From a bacterium (lineage in GTDB: Bacteria; UBA9089; JASEGY01): a stretch of 12,442 nucleotides of DNA. How positions within the stretch are numbered: position 1 is the first letter of the stretch; every line of letters begins with the position of its first letter. Both the position numbers and the translations under genes were made by a program. The notes beneath the pieces are model-generated. The model was not told where the DNA came from. It did no database searches and worked only from the letters and a program-made list of their open reading frames with translations. Of this stretch, positions 1 through 8,400 are shown piece after piece. The stretch is taken from assembly GCA_030019105.1 (NCBI GenBank), contig JASEGY010000060.1, positions 1 to 12,442 on the forward strand, given 5' to 3'.

Positions 1-2
1 TT

Positions 3-70
3 ATCTCACGCAAAGCCGCAAAGCCGCTAAGGGCTTCTATTCTTTGCGCCTTTGCGCCTTTGCGAGAGAT
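3..70. repeat. imperfect inverted repeat of GCAAAG-type units
   Basis: The left arm (about 3-31) has repeated GCAAAGCC units. The right arm (about 42-70) has repeated CTTTGCGC units and reads as the imperfect reverse complement of the left arm, with a loop of about 10 nt. Both arms end in ATCTC/GAGAT. Palindromic elements built of CGCAAAGG-like units occur as dispersed intergenic repeats in many bacterial genomes. No poly-T tract follows, so a terminator role is not supported. The element may extend beyond the left edge of the window. Confidence 0.7.
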
Positions 71-111
71 TATTTATTAGTGTTAACTGGTTTTTGAAGG
101 ATGTCCGTCCC

Positions 112-161
112 GAAATTAGAAAGTATGAAGGCCCAATTTCTAATTTCCAATTTCTAATTTC
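112..161. repeat. 14-nt tandem repeat with an upstream inverted copy
   Basis: The unit CCAATTTCTAATTTC occurs at 133-147 and again at 147-161, a period of 14 nt. GAAATTAGAAA at 112-122 is the exact reverse complement of TTTCTAATTTC in both units, so alternative hairpins can form. The tract ends 20 nt before the PBP start codon and lies in the presumed 5' leader. It could affect the transcript, but it looks like another dispersed AT-rich repeat rather than an operator. Confidence 0.65.
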
Positions 162-181
162 AACATTAAAGGGGGAACGAG

Positions 182-2071
182 ATGAATCGCCAGAGACTAC
201 GAAAGCTAATTCTTCTATCTATCCTCTTATTAGCTTCAGCCCGGCTAACTATAGCGGCTGAAGAGGGTGAGCATTCCTTCCTGTGGCTAAAAGATAAACT
301 CGACAAGCTTCCTTTCCAGCATCTTGTTCTGGACCCGGATGCCCGGATTTACACCCTTCCTCTGGGTGATGGCCAGGAGGCCGTCTCTACTATTCAGCCG
401 GACTTACAGAGGATGGCTGAACGCGCCTTAACTCTTTACAATATAAACTATGGCTCGGTAGTTATCCTTAATCCGAAGACTGGCGCTGTCCTGGCTATGG
501 CCGGCTACAAACAAGGAAATTCTTCCTACTCTCTGGATAATGATAGTTGTAATTTAGCCAATAGTTTAGCCTTGAAGGCCCGACATCCTGCCGCCTCAAT
601 TATTAAAGTAATTACAGCCTCGGCCGCCCTGGAGAATAAAGTAGCCAGGCCGGAATCTACCTTTTCCTGCAGTGGAAAATTGATTGACCGGCGCGACGGG
701 TGTTTGCTTAGCGATCCAACACATGTGAGGCACGGTGAAATCGATCTTTCCCTGGCGCTGGCTAAATCATGCAATGTTACCTTTGGTAAAGTAGCGGCCC
801 TTCTGGGACCTGCCAGCCTCAAAGAATACACCCGCCGGTTTGGCTTTGATGAGGCGCTCGATTTTGACCTTTCGGTAGAACCCAGTCGTGCCACTGTTCC
901 CGGCAATATTAAGGGACTGGCCAGGGCAGGCGCCGGCTTTGGTGATGTGATGATGAGTCCCTTGCATGGCGCGCTCCTGGCAGCTACGGTGGCTAATCAT
1001 GGCCGAATGTTCAGGCCTTACCTCTTCGCTGAGGTGAGGGATGAGACCGGAAAGCTGCTTTTCCGGCAGGAACCACAGGTGATGATGAGGCCGGTTGAGG
1101 CTGCTACCGCTTACCAGATCGGACGGATGATGGAGGAAACTATTACGGAAGGAACGGCGCGGCGAAGTTTTTATAAACAGGGCAAACCTATCCTCCCGGT
1201 AGAGATAGCCGGCAAGACAGGAACCCTTACCGGGGGCAATCCCAATGGGGTTTGCACCTGGTTCGTCGGTTTTGCTCCGGCTGATGATCCCCGGATAGCC
1301 ATATCAGTCCTGGTGGTCAACCACTCTCGCAGTGGAACCAAGTCCACCCGAATAGCCAGCCGTGTATTGGCCGCTTATTTTGAAGTAGATCCCATTCCCG
1401 AAAAAAAATATATCGCGACGAACTCCCCCCAAAAATACGAAAAAAGATATGCCGCGACGAACTCCCCCCCCAAATATCATGTGGTTAAAAGAGGTGAAAA
1501 CCTCTGGACGATTGCCGGGAAATACAAGGTATCTCTCAAAGTTCTGAAGCAAGCCAATCGCCTTCACTCGAGTTCTCTGAAGGTTGGCCAAAAGCTGGCT
1601 ATACCTGGAAGAGGGGGGACTTCAATTAGCTCTGATTCTCTTGTTGCCCTCAGGCCTGAAGTCGCCCCTCCCGTGAAGATAGTTGCTTCCGCCTCAGCCG
1701 GGCATTCTATTCCTGCTGCCCGGCCGACTAAACTTCACGTAGTTAAGAAAGGAGATAGCCTCTGGAAGATTGCTGAAAAATATGGGGTTTCCTGGAAAGA
1801 CTTGAAGCGGGTCAATAGCCTTCGGTCCAATCATCTTAAAGTAGGCCAGAAATTAACTGTCCCTGGTTCAAGAGAGAAGCAAGTTACTTCTGCTTCAGAC
1901 GCGCATTTTGCTTCTGCTGACCAGCCGGCTAAACTTCACGTGGTTAAGAAAGGGGAAAGCCTCTGGGAGATTGCTGAAAAATATGGGGTTTCCTGGAAAG
2001 ACCTGAAGCGGGTCAATAGCCTTCGGTCCAATCGCCTTACAGTCGGCCAGGAATTAACTGTCCCGGGTTAA
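182..2071 (+). CDS. exported penicillin-binding transpeptidase with three C-terminal LysM domains
   Basis: The product is a 629-residue D,D-transpeptidase of the penicillin-binding protein family, expected to cross-link peptidoglycan in the periplasm. A basic N-terminus and hydrophobic stretch (residues 1-26) form a signal peptide or anchor. The transpeptidase domain spans about 68-400 and has all three active-site motifs: SIIK (nucleophile S139, K142), SCN (196-198) and KTG (345-347). There is no glycosyltransferase domain and almost no N-terminal dimerisation domain, so it is shorter at the front than PBP2 or FtsI. Three LysM peptidoglycan-binding domains follow at about 432-475, 517-562 and 584-629; the last two differ at 5 of 46 residues. 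The linker at 404-431 carries a 14-residue duplication (YIATNSPQKY / YAATNSPPKY). A GGGGG Shine-Dalgarno at 171-175 supports the ATG at 182. It is probably monocistronic, since the next gene is convergent. The substrate and division or elongation role cannot be told from the sequence. Confidence 0.93.
   Translation: MNRQRLRKLILLSILLLASARLTIAAEEGEHSFLWLKDKLDKLPFQHLVLDPDARIYTLPLGDGQEAVSTIQPDLQRMAERALTLYNINYGSVVILNPKTGAVLAMAGYKQGNSSYSLDNDSCNLANSLALKARHPAASIIKVITASAALENKVARPESTFSCSGKLIDRRDGCLLSDPTHVRHGEIDLSLALAKSCNVTFGKVAALLGPASLKEYTRRFGFDEALDFDLSVEPSRATVPGNIKGLARAGAGFGDVMMSPLHGALLAATVANHGRMFRPYLFAEVRDETGKLLFRQEPQVMMRPVEAATAYQIGRMMEETITEGTARRSFYKQGKPILPVEIAGKTGTLTGGNPNGVCTWFVGFAPADDPRIAISVLVVNHSRSGTKSTRIASRVLAAYFEVDPIPEKKYIATNSPQKYEKRYAATNSPPKYHVVKRGENLWTIAGKYKVSLKVLKQANRLHSSSLKVGQKLAIPGRGGTSISSDSLVALRPEVAPPVKIVASASAGHSIPAARPTKLHVVKKGDSLWKIAEKYGVSWKDLKRVNSLRSNHLKVGQKLTVPGSREKQVTSASDAHFASADQPAKLHVVKKGESLWEIAEKYGVSWKDLKRVNSLRSNRLTVGQELTVPG
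1730..2064 (+). repeat. recent 201-bp duplication of a LysM-coding unit
   Basis: The DNA from 1730 to about 1863 is repeated at 1931 to about 2064, an offset of 201 bp or 67 codons, with long identical runs such as the stretch coding for AEKYGVSWKDLKRVNSLRSN. The first LysM (from about 1475) is clearly more diverged. This shows a recent internal duplication of LysM plus linker inside the PBP gene, which could vary in copy number by recombination. Confidence 0.9.
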
Positions 2072-2104
2072 GATACAGGGCATAATACGATAGATAGGGT
2101 TCTC

Positions 2105-2358
2105 ATAGCGCGGCCTCCTGCCGCAACCAAACCAAGGACACAAAGGACCAAAAGGACCAAAGGCCACCCCAAATTACCGACCTTTATGTTCATAATTCTC
2201 GCGCACAACGCAAATGTTGCGGGGTAATAGTATAGCGCGGCCTCCTGCCGCAACCAAACCAAGGACACAAATGACCAAAAGGACCAAAAGCCACCCCAAA
2301 TTACCGGCCTTTATGTTCATAATTCTCGCGGACAACGTAAATGTTGCGGGGTAATAGT
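2105..2358. repeat. two head-to-tail 127-bp intergenic repeats
   Basis: Copy 1 is 2105-2231 and copy 2 is 2232-2358, directly abutting and differing at five positions by my alignment. Each starts with ATAGCGCGGCC and ends with GGGGTAATAGT. Near the start of each copy GCGGC-CTCCT-GCCGC can form a short hairpin. A further 30-bp match to the beginning of the unit lies at 12394-12423, so the family is dispersed. The unit length is not a multiple of three and the apparent reading frames in it are not credible genes. The repeats fill most of the gap between the convergent PBP and giant protease genes. Confidence 0.9.
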
Positions 2359-2465
2359 ACTCCATTCCATTTGATTTTAGTGGTTTGGATAGAAACCAGG
2401 TTCCTTCAAGAAACCTGGTTTCTGCGGGGCCTACCAACAAATTCAAATGGAAGGGGGTAATAGTA
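2348..2465. mobile_element. MITE-like hairpin element flanked by 12-bp direct repeats
   Basis: GGGGTAATAGTA occurs at 2348-2359 and again at 2454-2465. Between them lies about 94 bp with nested inverted repeats: TTCCATTTGA at 2365-2374 with its complement at 2443-2452, and a perfect 12-bp stem AGAAACCAGGTT (2391-2402) with AACCTGGTTTCT (2412-2423). The layout is that of a small non-autonomous element inserted into the end of the second 127-bp repeat with duplication of its target. GAAACC-type palindromes are common dispersed repeats in bacteria. No transposase is present. The alternative is that the flanking copies are remnants of a longer array of the 127-bp repeat. The hairpin lacks a T tract, so it is not called as a terminator. 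Confidence 0.5.
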
Positions 2466-2475
2466 TAGTCAAGTA

Positions 2476-5400
2476 CTATTTGATAATTACCAGCTTACCG
2501 GCCCGTTTGGTCTTTAAGTCAGATAAGCGGTAGATATAAACTCCACTGGGCAGCCTATCTTGCCTGACCCACCACCGCCATCTACTTTCCGATGGTTTCG
2601 CCGTCTTAATCAACTGTCCGGCCAGATTAAAGATATGGATTTGCACCCCCTCCTTTAGCCCCTCAAAGACAATGGCCTCGGCTTTGGAGGCATCGAACAA
2701 GGTCGGATAAATGACAACCCTGCTTAAATCCTGAGCCGGTAGAGGGACATATTCGGCTATCCTGAAGATGGAGAGATGAGGAACTTCAGCGCTGAGGGTA
2801 TGCTTATTCTTGTCTCTATCTACTATACTGCCAGTCATAATCCACTGCGTTCCGTTAAGACGATAAATCAAAATATCTTGCTCGTTAACCGGCAAATCAG
2901 CCGGATAGGGAATAGTGACCCTGACCGGATGATGAAACCCATCGGGTAAGATCACATCTCCATCCTCGCCTGTCACCCGGTACTCCCGGGTAGTTTCAGG
3001 AACCAGATAACCTAAAGACGGGTCTGCTTCAGCCGCTCTGTCCGCCTCTTCCAACTCGGGCGAAGATGGACTAAGGTCCATAAACAGGGTCACTGGTTCA
3101 TCAAAAGCGCCGGCCGGGATATTTAAACCGGTTCCGTCTGAGCGGGTGATAATGCTTTCTTCAGTGGGGTCGATAAAGATAATATCATTTACAACTATTA
3201 AAGGGGTCTGATTCCCGACCCTGTCCTTGATCCCATCCACCTTCATGGTATACACCGTGGAGGCCCTCATCCCTTCAACTTCAAGCTGAACCAGCCCGGA
3301 ATCATTTTCGTCAAGGTAACTCTTTGTAATGCAAAGAGTAATACTGGAGGTATCCGTTTCCGCTACAGCAAAAAGGGTATCTTCCAGGCTCAGCGGCAGA
3401 CTTTCGTCGGCCAGGTGGAGTAGAAACCCATCCTGGTTGGCCGTGACCCATTCCAGAGCCGGCGGGGTATGATCTATTCGGATGAAGCCGGGAGAAAGGG
3501 AGGTGAAACTGAACCGGCCGTCGGTTATTTCAGATGATACCCGGTACTGACCTTCTGCCACCTGTGAAGTATCCCAGAGGTAACTATCCGCCTCGTCATC
3601 CTCACTCAATCCGGAAACAATTAGAATGCGGAATGCGGATTGCGGATTGCGGATTGCGGACGGCCGACGTTTCCCGATCCACGGTCGGCTTCTATCTGTG
3701 AACTGTGGACTGTGGGCTGTGGACTGAGTGGACTCATAGAAAAGGGAGATAGCGGCATCATCGTCCATGTCCTCATCATTCCAACTAATTTGGTAGTTAT
3801 CCTTGACCGCTACCCCTTCGGCTGGAGGGGTAAGCAGGGTAATAGTTGGGGCATCCTTAATGGGTTCAATCTGCTCGGCGCTGAGCGTGACATTACCGGC
3901 GACATCTTCAACCCTGATCCGATAGGTCAAGGTTTTACCGGCTACGACCTCCCACCCTCCGGCCGGCGACGTAATCTGAAATCCGCAATCCGAAATCGAT
4001 TCAATCTGCAATCCGCAATCGGAACAATCTGCAATCTGCAATCCGCAATCCGCAATTCCGGAGCCGCCCTCATCCGCGGCTGTAACCCTGACGATCAGGT
4101 CTCCCTCAAAATGTTCCGTCAGGTCTGCCGGCTCCTGACTAATGTCGGCGATAGTCGGGGCAGTCCTGTCAAGGCCGATCCCCTCGATTTTCTCAGGGGA
4201 TTCTTTATGCCCAACCTGGTCGATGGCCCAATAGGCCAGGGTATTGTCCGGCCATTCGGTAGTGATGAGGGGTTGCCCGTCCAGGCTCACCCTTTGCTCC
4301 CGGCCGTCATTAATCCGGTAGTAAATATCCTCTACGCCGCTGCCCTGGCCGTCATCGGCCGTCAACTCGATGGTAAAATCCTGTCTTCGCCAGCCAGGCT
4401 CATAGTCAGCCATTGTTACCGGGGCCTGGTTGTCAACCTTGATCGATCTTTCCGCCCAGGCTGAATAGGTCCCTTCATCATCCCTGGCTCTGGCCCTCAA
4501 GATGACATTGGGATTTATACCCCGGGCAGGAAGACTATTCCAGGTCAAGGTGTAGGGAGGCGAAGTAATTGGACTCCCTGAAACATCCGGCCAGCTCTGA
4601 CCATTATCCAGCGAGACCTGGATAAAGACCCGGTCTATCTTCCCATCCTGGTCCTGGCAGTCAAGCTTCAAGCTCAGGTTGTCTTTGTGCCAGATATCAG
4701 CTTCCGGTTGAATCCAACTGCAGGTCGGGGAATCATTTATATCGTCGATCAGCTCTTCTTCAATAGAGCTGAAGACGACATTTCCGGCCTGGTCTGTGGC
4801 CCTGACCTGCCAGGAAACAACCTGGCCCCGAACCCCGTCCCATGGAGATTGCGGATTGCGGATTGCGGATTGCGGATTGATGTCTGTAGACCATATCTCC
4901 TGGAGGATTCTGGTCATGGTTGAAAATTCAGACCAGCCGCTTGCCTCAATCTGATAAGCCAGCTCTACGTGGGCAAGACCACTCCCGCCTTCATCTCTGA
5001 CCTCCACCTCAATCCGGAAAGGTCCTGAGGTGTCCTCAGTCAAATCCAGGGGATCAGTGGAGAAAGCCCCGATATCAGGGGGTGTGGTTTCGTATCTCAA
5101 TTCGACCGAAGCCACCTGAAGGTAATCCTGCTGACCGAGGTTATCTTCTAACCAGAGATAGAGCATCGGCCCGCCAGGCCAGCTCGGCCCGCCAGGCCGG
5201 CTCGGCTCGCCAGGCCGGGTCGCCATAATTTCAAAGGGGTGGAGGGTGGTTGATTCGCCCTCGTCTCCAGTTTCCGGCGGTGAATCGAGCTGGTAATGAG
5301 TATATGCAATCCCGGAGAGATCGGGTGGATCAGTCCAGTCGATGATAAAGTCAGGGGAATTCTTCCAGGGGCTTGGATTTTCATCGTCCGCAGTTAAATC

Positions 5401-8400
5401 AATGGGGGGAGGCGGCGGGCTCTTGTCTAACTTAATACCGGTCAATATCCGGAAAGATTCCTGATTGCCCACTACATCCACACTCCAGTATTCCAGGATA
5501 TTATTATCGCGCTCAGTAGTAATAACCGGCTGTCCGTAGGCTGCAGTATCCTTCTCCTCTCCCTCATTGATCCGGTAATAGGTCCCGGCTGCTCCGCTTC
5601 CCTGTCCATCTTCGGGGATGAGAGTAATAGTGAAATCCTGGGTCTGCCAGTTGCCATCATAATCGTGGGAAGTAACCGGGGCCTCGTTATCTATCCTGAT
5701 CCGGATTTCATCGTACTTAGAATAGCTCCCCTCATTGTCCTGACTTCTGGCCATGATCTTAACCGCCGCGGCTACCCCGGTATCCGGCCGGCTGTCCCAT
5801 TCTAATTGGTAAGGCGGTTCAGTTACAGGGGGCAAATCAAACCATTCCCCGGCAAGGAAATAAGCAAATTCCACCTTGACTATCTTTCCGTCAGAATCAA
5901 TGGCCTCAGCAGAGAGGGTTACATCTCCCCTATACCAATTATCCGCAGCAGGACCGATTAGCCGGCAGAAGGGAGGATCATTGATGGAATCAATAAGCTC
6001 CTCCTGTTCTGAACTCTCGATTATGTTTCCGGCCACATCCGCTGCTTTGACCTTAAAGCTTATTGTCTCACCCCGATAATTATCCCACAACCCCGGTTCA
6101 GGGATGGAGAAGAAATGGCTTTTGCCGCCCTGAGAAGTCATATCTTCATAACCATCGTAGGCCTGGCTGCCCAACCGGTAATCAAATTGGGGAATCCCTG
6201 AAAAGCCGCTCAGGGTATCAGTTACCGAGACATAGACGGTTAAATGACCAACTGAGTCTTCGGTTAAATCAGGGGGATATTTTACCCAGTTGCTGATAAC
6301 CGGTGGGGTCAGGTCTAATTTGATCCCGGTAAGAGATTTTGACGACTCCCGATTTCCTAACTTATCTATGCTCCAGTAAGTAAGCCGGTTATTTGTTCCT
6401 TCCAGATTAATGAGGGGTTGGGTATCGTTTATTTCCGGTCCGCTGTTTATTCGGTAGGTGGTGGTTTCAACACCCCCTCCATTCCCATCTGTGGCCAACA
6501 AAGGAATGTAAAAGGCTTCCGGGTGCCAGATATCCTGGTAGATAGCCGTAGTCACCGGCGGCTGATTGTCCACCCCTATGGAACCGGTATCATACCCTGA
6601 AGCCAGGCCATCTTCATCGGCGGCCATTACCCGAAGTACCACGCCAGTATCTACACTGTTAGCCGGCTGGCTTGACCAGGCCAAAGAATAGATAGCTCCA
6701 GTGCCCGTGCTTACCGGGCTTCCGGCACAATCCTCCCAGCGCCCTTCCCGGTAATATTGAAACTCCACCCGGTTGATGGCATTATCCGGATCATCTACTT
6801 TTGCCTGGATTTCAATTATGCCGGCGTACCAATCAGGTTCGGCCGGGTAAATTAACCGACAGACAGGTGGATCATTGATGGAGTCGATCAATTCGGTAAT
6901 CTCCTCAAAGGCTTCATTCCCAGCCACATCAGTGGCCCTGATCTGCACGTAGATGTTTTTCCCCCGCTCATTATCCCATAATTCCGGTTCAGGGATAGTC
7001 GCTGACCAGGTATCCCCTTCAGCAGTCATTTCCTCGTAACCATCGCAGGCTGCATCACCTATCCGCCAGTTAAATTCAACTCCGGCTGACCCGCTCAGAG
7101 TCTCCTTAATAGTCACGGCCACCTTGAGAGGGCCAATACTGTCTTCGGTCAAATCTTCCGGATCAAGAGACCAGGAGATAATTCCAGGGGGAGTTTTATC
7201 TAACTTCAGGCCGCTCAGGAAGCCGGGCTTCTCCTGGTTGCCCACCTGGTCTATGCTCCAGTAAGTGAGGCTGTTGTCAGTCCCTTCGGTGCTAATAACC
7301 GGCAGCCCGTTGAGACTCAGGCACCTTGTTTCACCCCCGTTAATCTGATAATAGGTGTCAAATATGCCGGACCCTGTACCATCACCGGCCTCCAGGCTGA
7401 TGGTTAGATCAGAGGTATACCAGGAAGAAGTGTCAGTAGAGGCAAAAGTCTGCGGCGGCCGGTTATCTACACTGATCGCTACGGTGTCCCACCCGGAGTC
7501 AAGGCCGGTCAGGTCCCAGGCCCTGGCCCTGAGATAAACCCGGGTATCTACACCGTCAGCCGGAGAACTGTTCCAGGTAAGTTGATATGGAAGAGAGGTA
7601 ACCGGACTTCCTGACACCTCCTGCCAATCCTGGCCATCAAGTGAGAAGACAAATTCAACCGAGTCCATAGCTTCCTCATCAGTTGCCTCAGCCGTAATCA
7701 CTATCCGGCCAGCCTGCCAGGTAAAGGAATCCGGTGAAGTGATCCGGCAGGTAGGGGTATCATTTACGGTCTCAATGAACTCGCTTCCTTCCTCTGCCAC
7801 GGACTCATTGCCGGCCAGGTCATTGCATCTAACCCGCCAATAGATGGCCTCCTCCTGATGGTCGGCCCAGGTACCTGGCGGGAGGATGGAAAATGACCAC
7901 GTATCCCCTTCCCCCTGCGTCATAACTTCATAGCCGTCATAATTAGTTGAGTCAAGCCTATAATTCAGGTAAGGCACAATAATGCCACTCAGGGTGTCAT
8001 TTACGGTCAGGCTGACGGTTAAAGGTCCCGATGTCTTTTCGGTCAGGTAAGGGGGATCAAGGGTATATGGGCCAAAGACCGGTCCGGTCTTATCCAGCTT
8101 GATCCCGGTTAGATTATGGTGTGATTCTTCATTGCCCACCTGGTCAATGCCCCAGTATTCAAGCTGGTTATCCCCCCCTTCCGTAGAGATTACCGGCTGA
8201 CCGTGAGCAGATAGATTCCTTTCAGCCCCACCATTAATCCGGTAGCGGATGTCCGAGTTTTCAAGCCCGCTGCCGTCGCCGTCATTGCCGGTGATGTTGA
8301 TCGTAAAATCCTGCTTGTGCCAGGTGACATCGTAGTCATCTGTAGTCGAGGGGGGCTGATTATCTATCTTGATCGGTTGTTCGTCATATCCGGAATAGTC

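Noticed and set aside
2105..2358. CRISPR array
   Set aside because: The copies are long, abutting and without spacers, and no cas gene is present. The heptamer tracts are simple repeats as well.
2391..2423. 12-bp hairpin as a bidirectional terminator between the convergent genes
   Set aside because: The position would suit, but no T tract follows on either strand, and the hairpin is the core of a repeat element.
2068..2446. Two overlapping minus-strand reading frames with hydrophobic peptides (GNLGW and LGLVAAGGRA) as a small membrane protein family
   Set aside because: They are translations of the 127-bp tandem repeats. The unit is not a multiple of three, no ribosome binding site is seen, and the similarity between them is only the DNA repeat.
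3640..4464. A 274-codon plus-strand reading frame opposite the giant gene
   Set aside because: It is antisense to a well-supported gene with conserved domain repeats. Its length is helped by the heptamer tracts, which are stop-free on both strands, and its product shows no domain-like pattern.
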